A stretch of DNA of 64,000 nucleotides, from assembly GCA_018970145.1 (NCBI GenBank), contig JAGWWY010000007.1:1-64000 (forward strand), in the 5' to 3' direction. Each line of letters starts with the position of its first letter. Within the stretch, counting starts at the first letter, position 1. The notes beneath the pieces are model-generated. The model was not told the DNA's origin. It saw only the letters and a list, made by a program, of their open reading frames with translations, and ran no database searches. The stretch is from Gammaproteobacteria bacterium (GTDB lineage: Bacteria; Pseudomonadota; Gammaproteobacteria; Steroidobacterales; Steroidobacteraceae). The position numbers were made by a program, and so were the translations under genes. Below, piece after piece: positions 37,312-45,514 of the stretch.

Positions 37312-37434
37312 GCCCCGCGAGTTTTTCTGCTGCTCGGCTGCGCGCGCGGCGGACGAGGAGATTTGGTTTCACGGGCAACCTCTGGCGATAGATCATCAAG
37401 CGGAAAAATACGTGACGGATTTGTGATAGTTGAA

Positions 37435-37453
37435 AATGAAAGCTTTGTGACAA
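37435..37453 (-). promoter_or_regulatory. putative Pho box facing the truncated TonB receptor
   Basis: On the minus strand TTGTCACAAAGCTTTCATT matches the PhoB consensus CTGTCATAAATCTGTCATA at 14 of 19 positions, with the two cores exactly 11 bases apart. ACAAAT follows 11 bases after the 18-base box, a plausible weak -10. It lies upstream of the receptor frame. Confidence 0.45.
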
Positions 37454-37468
37454 AGACAAGGCGATTCG

Positions 37469-37490
37469 ATGTCGTCAATTTGTCGCGCCA
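37469..37490 (+). promoter_or_regulatory. putative Pho box upstream of the OlsF-like gene
   Basis: ATGTCGTCAAT followed directly by TTGTCGCGCCA gives two TGTC cores 11 bases apart, matching the Pho consensus at 12 of 19 positions. It faces the fused acyltransferase gene, whose ATG is 43 bases downstream. It is weaker than the neighbouring minus-strand site. Confidence 0.35.
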
Positions 37491-37532
37491 AGTTCATCTT
37501 GATGAAACGACGGCTGCCGAGACTCGAGTTCA

Positions 37533-39287
37533 ATGGACCAGCAGCTGATACCCCCGCCGCGCCCGATGCCGCCGTGGATGTGGCGACAACTTAGTCGTCT
37601 GACGGGAGTGGATCGCCTCGATCGGATGTATCGCAAGTTACCGACCGACTTGCGGGGCGCAGACTTTGCGCTCGCAGCCCTGCGCGAGCTCGGTGTGTCG
37701 TTCGATGTAACGCAAAGTGAGTACGAAAGAATCCCCGCCTGCGGTCCTGTAGTCGTCACGGCTAATCATCCATTTGGAGGAATAGACGGTCTGGCTGCTA
37801 TTGCCGCGATCGCCACTCGTAGGCCGGATTTGAAAGTCATTGCGACCACCGCTCTTGCATCCATTCCCGCTATTCGCGATTTGATCATCGCCGTTGATAA
37901 TTTCGGCGTGCGTGAGCGTCGCGCCGGTAATGTCACCGCAGCGCGGCAAGCACTGCGACATGTTCGCAGTGGTGGAGCGTTGTTGATTTTTCCGGCAGGC
38001 GAAGTAGCGAGTCTGGATTTGTCGCAGGGGTGTATCGCCGATCCCATCTGGAAGCGCGGCGCCATCACGCTGATCCGCGCGGCCAAGGCACCCGTTCTGC
38101 CGCTGTATGTGCACGGCAGTAATGGTCTTGGCTTTCAACTAGCGGGTCTATTGCACCCCGCGTTGCGCACCGCACTGCTACCGCGCGAGGTCGCCAACAA
38201 GCGCGGTAGTCGTCTCGACTTGCGTTTCGGTGAGGCCGTTCCGACCGAGCGTATCCAGTCCATCGAAGATCCATCGAAGATCGAAAAATTCCTGCGGATT
38301 CGTCTTTACGCGCTGGCGGCGCCTCGACCGGGCCTCACGGCGGATCGCAGCCGCAAATTCAATCTGGCCTCGGCGGAGCCAATCGCACCCGCACAGTCGA
38401 CGTGTCTGCTGGAGCGCGAGATCGGCGATCTTCCGACTTCGGCCCTACTGACGGAGCTCGGGAACCTGCAGGTGTACTCTGCCCCTGCGGCCGCGATACC
38501 CAACGTGTTGCAGGAAATCGGACGCCTGCGTGAGCTGACCTTTCGTGCCGTCGGCGAAGGAACGGGCGCCGCACTGGATCTCGATATCTACGATCAGCGT
38601 TACGAGCACCTGTTTGCGTGGGATGCGAAGAAAAAGAATCTCGTCGGTGCGTATCGACTGGCGAAGATCGACCAACTGCGTCGCTCGTATGGTCGACAAG
38701 CTTTTTACTTGACGACATTGTTCGAGTTCCGCGAGCCGTTTTTCGTCATGCTAGGGCCGGCGCTCGAGCTTGGGCGCTCCTTCGTTCGAGTCGAATACCA
38801 GCGGAGCTTTGCGCCGCTGCTCGCGCTCTGGCGGGGCATTGGTGAATACGTGGGTCGTAATCCGCGTTACTCGAAACTGATCGGACCAGTCAGCGTCAGC
38901 GCCGACTATGACAAAGCTTCGCATGCGCTACTCGTCCGCTACTTGAAGTGGCATCACTTCAATCCCGTGCTTGCGTCTTTGATCAAGCCACGTGTGCCGT
39001 TTCGCGCGACACACACCTTGGCGAATTTGAATAGGGAGCTGAGGGATGTCGATGGTCTCGATACCCTGTCAGATCTTTTGCCTGAGTCGGATGCCAAGCG
39101 GCAAGTTCCGGTATTGCTTCGTCAATACCTGAAGCTCGGCGGTGAAGTCGTGGGCTTCAATGTCGACCCCGATTTCGGACATTGCCTCGATTGCTTGACC
39201 ATCGTCGATCTGCGACGCACGCCGGATTCCGTATTGTCGAAGTACATGGAAGAAAGAACGCTGCGACAATTCCGCGCAACGAGCTGA
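37533..39287 (+). CDS. OlsF-like fused acyltransferase (PlsC-type + OlsB-type domains)
   Basis: The 584-residue protein joins an N-terminal lysophospholipid-acyltransferase domain and a C-terminal OlsB-like N-acyltransferase domain. The first has VVVTANHPFGGIDG (His79, Asp85) and IFPAGEVASLD. The second starts near residue 330, with LTFRAVGEGTG, HLFAWDAKKKNLVGAYRL and ALELGRSFVRVEYQRSFAPLLALWRGIG. Fused proteins of this order (OlsF of Serratia) make ornithine lipid, a phosphorus-free membrane lipid. The product here is inferred; a hemolysin-like acyltransferase annotation is also possible. Confidence 0.78.
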   Translation: MDQQLIPPPRPMPPWMWRQLSRLTGVDRLDRMYRKLPTDLRGADFALAALRELGVSFDVTQSEYERIPACGPVVVTANHPFGGIDGLAAIAAIATRRPDLKVIATTALASIPAIRDLIIAVDNFGVRERRAGNVTAARQALRHVRSGGALLIFPAGEVASLDLSQGCIADPIWKRGAITLIRAAKAPVLPLYVHGSNGLGFQLAGLLHPALRTALLPREVANKRGSRLDLRFGEAVPTERIQSIEDPSKIEKFLRIRLYALAAPRPGLTADRSRKFNLASAEPIAPAQSTCLLEREIGDLPTSALLTELGNLQVYSAPAAAIPNVLQEIGRLRELTFRAVGEGTGAALDLDIYDQRYEHLFAWDAKKKNLVGAYRLAKIDQLRRSYGRQAFYLTTLFEFREPFFVMLGPALELGRSFVRVEYQRSFAPLLALWRGIGEYVGRNPRYSKLIGPVSVSADYDKASHALLVRYLKWHHFNPVLASLIKPRVPFRATHTLANLNRELRDVDGLDTLSDLLPESDAKRQVPVLLRQYLKLGGEVVGFNVDPDFGHCLDCLTIVDLRRTPDSVLSKYMEERTLRQFRATS

Positions 39288-39297
39288 GCCGATCCGA

Positions 39298-40428
39298 TCA
39301 GGATACGCGCAGTTCGTTGGTAGTCAGACTCGTAATCGAACGAACTTCGCCCCGAGCGTCATGGAACTCGACGGTGATTCCAACGCCGTCCGGTCTCGCC
39401 CAATCGAATTCGATCAAGCCGAAGTTGATCTCTCGCAAGACCGAGCCGATCCGGCGCGAATTCGGCGGTGTCACCGGCCAAACTTCGGTCAAGCCACTCG
39501 AAGTGAAATCCCACAAGGGATAGGCCGCATTGGTCGTCAATCGAGAAACTTCGGCGTAATGGGTATCGCCGCTGATACAGAACAAACCGTTGGCGCGGCG
39601 TGTGCGAATCGTCTGCAATAACCGTTGATGGTCTTCAGCGTAGTTGATCCACGCCTCCCAACCCGGGAAGTCCGCCACGACTTGCAAACTCGAGGCCAAA
39701 ATACGGACCTCCGCAGGGCGTCCGAGTTGCTGATCCAGCCAGTCCCATTGTCTCTGACCAAGCATGGTCGCACCCGCATCCGGGTTACGCTCATAGGGGC
39801 CTGGCACCTCGAGCTTGGCACGCTCGAGCTCTTTAGCCCACGCGTCGTATCCCTTGCCACCCAAGTCGAGTGAACGGATCGGCGTTCGATTGAAGCGCAG
39901 ATCGGGCAAGAGAATCTGCAAGCGTCGGCCGTCCTGTTCGAACTCGATCGCGTCGTAAATGCCATCACGCGTTCGACGCAAGGAGTCCTCAGGTTCGCCC
40001 CAAAAGTCGCAGAAAATCTGTCGTGAATCTTCCTTGTGAGGATAGGCCGCACCCGCGTCGTTCTCGCCGTAGTCGTGATCATCCCAAGTGGCGAGGATAG
40101 GCATACGCTCGGTGAGACGGCCAAAACCCGGCTGCGCGGACAGTTCAGCGTACTTGCGGCGCAGCACGGCCATGTCACGCGTATCGCCGTAGATATTGTC
40201 GCCGAGAAAAATAAACAGATCCGGCTCAGCCGCCAACACGGCGCTCCAAATCGGTTGCGGCTTGTCCTGCTTGGCGCAGGATCCGAAAGCGATTCTCTTT
40301 GGTAAGCGCCGCCGGTCAGGACGTCGTGGACGCGCCCGCTGAATTGGCGAGTCGACGATTGCCTGGCTGGCCGGTGCACTGGTCAAGGCCAGTGCACCGG
40401 AACTCACCAGCCAATCGCGCCGATTCAG
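39298..40428 (-). CDS. phoD: PhoD-type alkaline phosphatase, probable CTG start and Tat signal
   Basis: The 376-residue protein is a PhoD family phosphodiesterase/phosphomonoesterase. The metal-binding motifs are FGSCAKQ, LGDNIYGD, ATWDDHDYGENDAG and CISGDTHYAEVSR. The first conventional start is GTG 40407, inside a hydrophobic stretch. Seven codons earlier a CTG at 40426-40428 overlaps the TonB receptor stop as CTGA. Starting there adds NRRDWLV, which completes a twin-arginine signal (NRRDWLVSSGALALTSAPA). A purine-rich AAGG lies 7 bases before the CTG. Tat export fits PhoD enzymes, which fold around cytoplasmically inserted metal. Confidence 0.85.
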   Translation of the reverse strand: MNRRDWLVSSGALALTSAPASQAIVDSPIQRARPRRPDRRRLPKRIAFGSCAKQDKPQPIWSAVLAAEPDLFIFLGDNIYGDTRDMAVLRRKYAELSAQPGFGRLTERMPILATWDDHDYGENDAGAAYPHKEDSRQIFCDFWGEPEDSLRRTRDGIYDAIEFEQDGRRLQILLPDLRFNRTPIRSLDLGGKGYDAWAKELERAKLEVPGPYERNPDAGATMLGQRQWDWLDQQLGRPAEVRILASSLQVVADFPGWEAWINYAEDHQRLLQTIRTRRANGLFCISGDTHYAEVSRLTTNAAYPLWDFTSSGLTEVWPVTPPNSRRIGSVLREINFGLIEFDWARPDGVGITVEFHDARGEVRSITSLTTNELRVS

Positions 40429-42683
40429 AACTCGGCCTTCAGCGAGAAGAAGAACTGGCGCGGTGCGCCGCGCAGCAAGGTTTGTGTCGTGCCGTTGGGG
40501 TCTGCATTGACGAAGCCGTTGGAACCGACCGTCGCGATGTAGACATTGTCTTCGATGTTCGTCAGTGCGCCTTGGACCGTCAGGCGTTTGGCGAACCCGA
40601 GGTCGTTCATGCGATAGCCGATTGATGCATTGAACAAAGTGTAGGCGTCGACGTGGCCTCGGTTCAGGAAGGTGTAATAACGCTTGCCGATGTAGTTACC
40701 GTCCGCGCGGACAAAGAAGTTGCCGTCGTCGTAGGCGATCTCCGAGCGCAGCAACAGATCCGGGGAATCGGGTACCGTCTTGCCGGCGACCGGAATCACA
40801 ACACCGTTGGTGGTGTAGTCATTGTCGAAGGTCGAATCGTTCCACGCCGCCGAGGTGAACCAGTTCACGTGGCGAATCGGACGCCAGTTGACCGCGGCCT
40901 CGAAGCCTTCGGTCGTGACACTGCCCACGTTCGCAAGCACGGCGGGGTTGCCGACGATGCCGGGGCCCTGCTGAATCGCGAGTTGGCGATCATCGAACAC
41001 GACACGATAGGCAGTCAAAGACGCCGTCGCCGACTCACCGCGATAACGCCAACCGAACTCGAGCGTGTCTGAGGTTTCAGGCTTCAGCACATCGCGAATG
41101 GCATTGAACCCCGCTTCGGAACTGCTGAAGGGACCTGCCGTACCGGCACTGACGAAGGCGCGCGCATTCTCGGCCGCTTGACCAAAGATTTCTTGAGAGT
41201 CAGACAAGGTCCAGTTGAAACCAATCTGTGGCAAGAAACCCTCGGATACGTCGATCGTGCCGGTCTTGTTCGCACCAGTGATGGTACGGGCCGTATTCTC
41301 GACCTTCATGCCCTTGAAGCCGACATTGAAACGCAGTGCTTCACCGATCTTGAAGGTATCGGTCAGATGGTACTGCTGCGTCTTGGTTTCAAACTCATAT
41401 TGCCACTGGGTCAACAACGGGTTCGACAGAAAACCCGTAAATTTCTGGGTCGGTGCGGCAATGTTGGGTTCCGGATAGAAGCGACGCGCTTGGTTGAAAT
41501 CGTTGTTTTCGATCCACACGCCAGCAGACAAATCGTGATCACCCAAGCTCCACTTGAGGTTCGCGATCAGGCCTTGACGATCGATATCGTATTCAGTCGT
41601 TCGGACTGCGAGCGGAGCACCACCCGGTGTCGATACGTAGGGCGTACCCCAGAGACCCTGGCCTTTGTTCTGGTGCGTGTAGGCTTTTGCGCTCAGCGCG
41701 ATGCCCTCGCCCAGCGGCAAATCAGCGCCGAGATATCCGAGCTTGTCTTCACGTACGCCGGCCGCGTTCCAGTAAGCGTCATCGCAAGCCTTCCCGTCGG
41801 CAAAACCGGCCGCAGCGCAGGCGGTCGCTGCTTTAATGGCCGACGACCAATCTGGGAACCAATTATCCCAATCCTTGCCACGACGACGAATGATGTCGTA
41901 CGAGAGATCCTGATAATCCGCTTCGGCGCGATCGGAGAAGTTGTAGTACGCAGTGACGCTTGCCGTGCCGATCGGCTGAACCAGCTTGAGGTTGTACATC
42001 TTTTGCTGCTGTTCGCCCGCGCCCTTCCATTTCTCCGTGGTGCCGTCCACTACCGTCACGGCAACACGAGTGCCGCTCGAGCCGAGCTCACCCGAGTCGA
42101 GTCGCGCGTAAACGCGACGGGTCGAGTCACTACCACCGGTAGCTTCGAGACGCGCGTTGAACTCATCCGCAAGGGCAGCCGACTCGAACTCGATCGTGCC
42201 ACCCAAATTGCTAGTCGAAGCCGTTGTCACTGCGCCAGCGCCCTGTGAAAGTGTCACGCGACCCACACTTTCGCTCGGAATCGCACGGCTGATGTGCAGG
42301 CCGTTGTGATTACCGTAGGACATGTCGCCGAGCGGTACGCCATCCAGCGTGAAGCCAAGCTGGTTCTGATTGAATCCGCGTACGACGATTCGCGTCGACC
42401 ACTCATAAGCGCCGAAAGGGTCTGCGGACTGGAAATTTACGCCTGGCAGCTTCTCGATGGCTTTTAGCGGACTCGTACCCGCCGGAAGAAAGCCGATTTG
42501 TTCAGCGGCAATCGATTGCTGCTGGCGAGCGACACCACGCGCAAAAATAATGACCTCTTCGAGCGAATCGACGGCGCCTTTGTCGGCGGCATTTTTTTCG
42601 GCAGATTCCTGTGCGCCCGTCAAAGCTGAGGCGACGAAAACAGCAACCGTAAGGGTTGTTTTGAACGAATGACGAAACGACAT
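40425..42683 (-). CDS. TonB-dependent receptor upstream of phoD
   Basis: The 752-residue outer-membrane receptor has a signal peptide (SFKTTLTVAVFVASALTGAQ), then a TonB-box-like stretch (LEEVIIFARG), a plug with IEKLPGVNFQSADPFGAYEWSTRIVVRGFNQNQLGFTLDGVPLGD, and a 22-strand barrel. It ends in an aromatic-rich C-terminus (LRGAPRQFFFSLKAEF). I chose the ATG at 42683 because AGGAG lies 6 bases upstream. It is coupled to phoD (CTGA). Together they suggest uptake of a phosphorylated substrate that is cleaved in the periplasm. Confidence 0.92.
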   Translation of the reverse strand: MSFRHSFKTTLTVAVFVASALTGAQESAEKNAADKGAVDSLEEVIIFARGVARQQQSIAAEQIGFLPAGTSPLKAIEKLPGVNFQSADPFGAYEWSTRIVVRGFNQNQLGFTLDGVPLGDMSYGNHNGLHISRAIPSESVGRVTLSQGAGAVTTASTSNLGGTIEFESAALADEFNARLEATGGSDSTRRVYARLDSGELGSSGTRVAVTVVDGTTEKWKGAGEQQQKMYNLKLVQPIGTASVTAYYNFSDRAEADYQDLSYDIIRRRGKDWDNWFPDWSSAIKAATACAAAGFADGKACDDAYWNAAGVREDKLGYLGADLPLGEGIALSAKAYTHQNKGQGLWGTPYVSTPGGAPLAVRTTEYDIDRQGLIANLKWSLGDHDLSAGVWIENNDFNQARRFYPEPNIAAPTQKFTGFLSNPLLTQWQYEFETKTQQYHLTDTFKIGEALRFNVGFKGMKVENTARTITGANKTGTIDVSEGFLPQIGFNWTLSDSQEIFGQAAENARAFVSAGTAGPFSSSEAGFNAIRDVLKPETSDTLEFGWRYRGESATASLTAYRVVFDDRQLAIQQGPGIVGNPAVLANVGSVTTEGFEAAVNWRPIRHVNWFTSAAWNDSTFDNDYTTNGVVIPVAGKTVPDSPDLLLRSEIAYDDGNFFVRADGNYIGKRYYTFLNRGHVDAYTLFNASIGYRMNDLGFAKRLTVQGALTNIEDNVYIATVGSNGFVNADPNGTTQTLLRGAPRQFFFSLKAEF

Positions 42684-42763
42684 GGCGAGCTCCTGATGAT
42701 CCAACCGAGAGGGTCCAACCGAGAAGACGGCGACTGCGGGAGGTTAGAAGGAGATTCTTAAGC

Positions 42764-42786
42764 CGAGATGTCGGAGATATGACGAA
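42764..42786 (-). promoter_or_regulatory. putative Pho box upstream of the TonB receptor-phoD pair
   Basis: On the minus strand TCGTCATATCTCCGACATC carries two CGNCAT cores exactly 11 bases apart and matches the PhoB consensus at 12 of 19 positions. AAGAAT lies 8 bases after the 18-base box. It lies 81 bases before the receptor ATG, facing it. Confidence 0.4.
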
Positions 42787-42789
42787 AAG

Positions 42790-42820
42790 GTGACCGGAGC
42801 GGGAAATCCGCTCCGGTCAC
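42790..42820 (-). terminator. rho-independent terminator after TonB receptor gene 42839-45400
   Basis: A perfect 13-bp stem (GTGACCGGAGCGG with its complement) closes a 5-base loop. On the minus strand it is followed by CTTTTC. It lies 18 bases after the receptor stop. It separates this unit from the next receptor-phoD unit. Confidence 0.85.
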
Positions 42821-42838
42821 GCAACACTCAGACTTCGA

Positions 42839-45400
42839 TCAGAAGTTGTATTCGTACTGGAAGAAGAACGACAACGGCTTGCCATTCCATCCGTACGTGT
42901 AGAAATACGCAGGATCACGGGCCGTGAGCTCACCGCGGACACCGGCGCGGGAGAAAGCACGATCCGTTGCGCCTCCGCGCTCCCAATACTCCTCATCGGT
43001 CACGTTCACCACACGCAACATCAAGCGATGCTGCTTCTCGTTACCCATGAAGTACTGCACAGACGCATTGAGCACGAAGTAGTCGCCGAAGTTGACGTCC
43101 GGGTTGGTGCGATTACCGCTTGCGTCGACGAGACGAGCCGCATTGTTTTGCACATACGCATACTCCGGACCCTGCCAACGCGGGTTCAAGGCAACCACCC
43201 AACGATCGGTCGGCGACCAGGTCAAAAGCGCAGATGCCATCCACTCCGGTCGTTCACCCGATTGACGGAAACGCTCTGACCCTGCGCGACCCGGCACGAT
43301 CGTCGTCAATGCTTGCCCGGTACCGGCACGAACGGCCGTCAGACCGAACAAGGGATTGAGCTCGAACGACTCTTGTTTGGTGAAACTGAAGTCGAGCGCC
43401 CACTGGTCGATATCAAAAGCGACATCGAGGGTGTAGCCCTTGATGTCCTGGATCGCCTTGGTGTTGAAGGTCGCCACGTCGAGCGGCGTCAATCCGAAGC
43501 TCGGCCAGCTAGCGCAGAACTCCGTCGGTGTGATGATGTTGGGATTGATCACGCGAGTCGGATCGACGCCCGGACACACATCACGAATCGCCGCGTTGCC
43601 GAAGAGATTCGAAATCTCGGTGTCGAAGTACCCAAGCTCGATATTGTAGGTTCCACCCATGAACTCGCTGTTGATACCAGCGCCTAAACCGAAGGTTTCG
43701 ACTTCCTGTGTCTCCAGCGACGGATTGTTTCGAGTGTTGCCAAAAAGACCGAGCTCCTGCGCGCGAGGATTGGCGTAGGAAGTGCCGGCGCTGCCGCGGA
43801 AGTAGTAACCTCTCGGGAACTCCTGACGAACGCTTGCGCGCCAGATGAACGTATCATCAAAGATATTATTGAAATCCTGGCGAGCAGCGATCGATAACGC
43901 CATTCCTTCGAGGATATCGAGGTTGGCTCGCAGGTCGGCGTATATTCCGTTCGATTCGATTTTTTCATCCGACACGCCGTATTCGGTAGCCGAGTTATCC
44001 TGCGTGATGATGCTCTGTACGCCAACGACAGACTCCAGATTGTCAGTCCAGAGAATCTTGGCGCGCGCATTCGCGCCATATTCCTTGTACCCCGCCTTGA
44101 ACTGAGTCCCCTCGCCGAAACCCTTTACCGGAATGCCGGTGCCGAAGCTCGCGACCGTTTGAATGACGTAGCCCATCGGCGCGCCGATCGGAAACGGATT
44201 CTGCAACGTGCCGTACAACTCGCCCTTGTCGTTCACGTAGAAACCATCTCGCGAGGTCCGATCCGCCTTAAGGCTGGTTTCCGGGTTCGTGACGCAGCCG
44301 GCCGGAATACCATTGGCCTTGGCGTACGCTTCGAACTCGGCAGCCAGCGTGAAGGGGCGCTTGGTTACCGGATTCAATACAGATTGCGGAATTCGGCAGA
44401 TTTGCGCATCGACTTCCGAGTTCTTCAAAGTCGGCGCCTGATAGAACGCTTCCGCCTCGAAGCTGATCTTGTCGTTGAGCGCCGTACGAAATGCTGCGTT
44501 GAACTTCGGATACTCCGTGTAGTTCGGATTGAAGATATGATCGTTCGGGAACGAATCGCGGAAGTCGACCGTCGCGAATTCATAACCTGCTTTGAAGTAC
44601 GTCTCATCGTCGATCTGCCAGCGGTATTTTCCGCCGATTAGATTGTAGGTGTACGGAAAGTCGTGACGACCGCCGAGCTCGAGCACGACATCGTTATAGG
44701 CTTCTTTACTGAAGATTTCATGGGCGTCTGATTCATACGAACGCCCATAGAACATCACGCTATGCACTCCGGCATCATCGATGGGATAAGCGACGTTGCC
44801 GTAGACTTCGCGTGTTTTGAACGAGCCGTAATAAGCGCCAAACTCACCCCTTTGTTCACCCTTCGGCTCTTTATAACGCACGGAGACCACACCGAGTCCG
44901 CCGTTGCCGCCGTAGTAGAGACTCTGACCACCGCGCAGAATCTCAACCGTTTCTATCATGCGTGGATCAATGGCCGTTGCGCCCCACAGATCTTCGAGCG
45001 GTGTTCCGCGATCGAACGTCGGTACGCCATCTAGCAACAGCAAGGTATCTCGATCGGAGCCGCCATCGATCCGGATGGTGAACTCACCCTCATCGGGCGA
45101 GTAGCCAATATTCGCTCCACGAATCAAACCCGAAGCGAGCTCGCCGAAGTTCGTGAAGCCACCCGTGTCGATCTCGACCGAATTGATGACTTGTACCTGG
45201 CTGCCAAACTTGGCAGCGTCATACGCGACGGTAGACATTTCTTCAGTTACACGTCGGCCTTCGATGATCACTTCTTCGAGATCATTGACCGAGGGCGTTT
45301 GGGTTTGCGACGTCGCTAGCGAACCAGACATTGCCATCATCGCCGACAAAGCGAATAGACAAATCCGGTGCCAGAGCGTCTTCAAGAAGAGCTCATGCAT
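42839..45400 (-). CDS. TonB-dependent receptor downstream of the PHP-domain gene
   Basis: The 853-residue receptor has a signal peptide (RICLFALSAMMAMSGSLATSQ), a LEEVIIEGRRV box region and a plug (INSVEIDTGGFTNFGELASGLIRGANIGYSPDEGEFTIRIDGGSDRDTLLLLDGVPTFDRG). A large barrel follows, ending YGWNGKPLSFFFQYEYNF. GAGG is 7 bases before the ATG. The substrate is unknown; pairing with an exported PHP protein suggests an ester or phosphoester. Confidence 0.92.
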   Translation of the reverse strand: MHELFLKTLWHRICLFALSAMMAMSGSLATSQTQTPSVNDLEEVIIEGRRVTEEMSTVAYDAAKFGSQVQVINSVEIDTGGFTNFGELASGLIRGANIGYSPDEGEFTIRIDGGSDRDTLLLLDGVPTFDRGTPLEDLWGATAIDPRMIETVEILRGGQSLYYGGNGGLGVVSVRYKEPKGEQRGEFGAYYGSFKTREVYGNVAYPIDDAGVHSVMFYGRSYESDAHEIFSKEAYNDVVLELGGRHDFPYTYNLIGGKYRWQIDDETYFKAGYEFATVDFRDSFPNDHIFNPNYTEYPKFNAAFRTALNDKISFEAEAFYQAPTLKNSEVDAQICRIPQSVLNPVTKRPFTLAAEFEAYAKANGIPAGCVTNPETSLKADRTSRDGFYVNDKGELYGTLQNPFPIGAPMGYVIQTVASFGTGIPVKGFGEGTQFKAGYKEYGANARAKILWTDNLESVVGVQSIITQDNSATEYGVSDEKIESNGIYADLRANLDILEGMALSIAARQDFNNIFDDTFIWRASVRQEFPRGYYFRGSAGTSYANPRAQELGLFGNTRNNPSLETQEVETFGLGAGINSEFMGGTYNIELGYFDTEISNLFGNAAIRDVCPGVDPTRVINPNIITPTEFCASWPSFGLTPLDVATFNTKAIQDIKGYTLDVAFDIDQWALDFSFTKQESFELNPLFGLTAVRAGTGQALTTIVPGRAGSERFRQSGERPEWMASALLTWSPTDRWVVALNPRWQGPEYAYVQNNAARLVDASGNRTNPDVNFGDYFVLNASVQYFMGNEKQHRLMLRVVNVTDEEYWERGGATDRAFSRAGVRGELTARDPAYFYTYGWNGKPLSFFFQYEYNF

Positions 45401-45425
45401 GATTTCCTCACCTGTATTGGGTTAT

Positions 45426-45450
45426 GTCGGTCGCTGCTCCAGCAACCGAC
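45426..45450. repeat. hairpin in the PHP-TonB receptor intergenic region
   Basis: An 11-bp stem (GTCGGTTGCTG with CAGCGACCGAC, one T-G wobble in RNA) closes a GAG loop on the minus strand. It has no T run on either side, so it is unlikely to terminate. It lies 26 bases before the receptor start, in the 5' region of the second cistron. It could be an mRNA-processing or stability element or an attenuating structure. Confidence 0.6.
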
Positions 45451-45514
45451 ACCAGTACATACGAGCGAGATAAAGCGCCGATTTAAGTGCAGTGAAGAAC
45501 TGTTTACTTCGCTG

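Noticed and set aside
41178-42248. A 356-codon plus-strand frame opposite the TonB receptor
   Set aside because: Antisense to the receptor with no recognisable motif or ribosome binding site.
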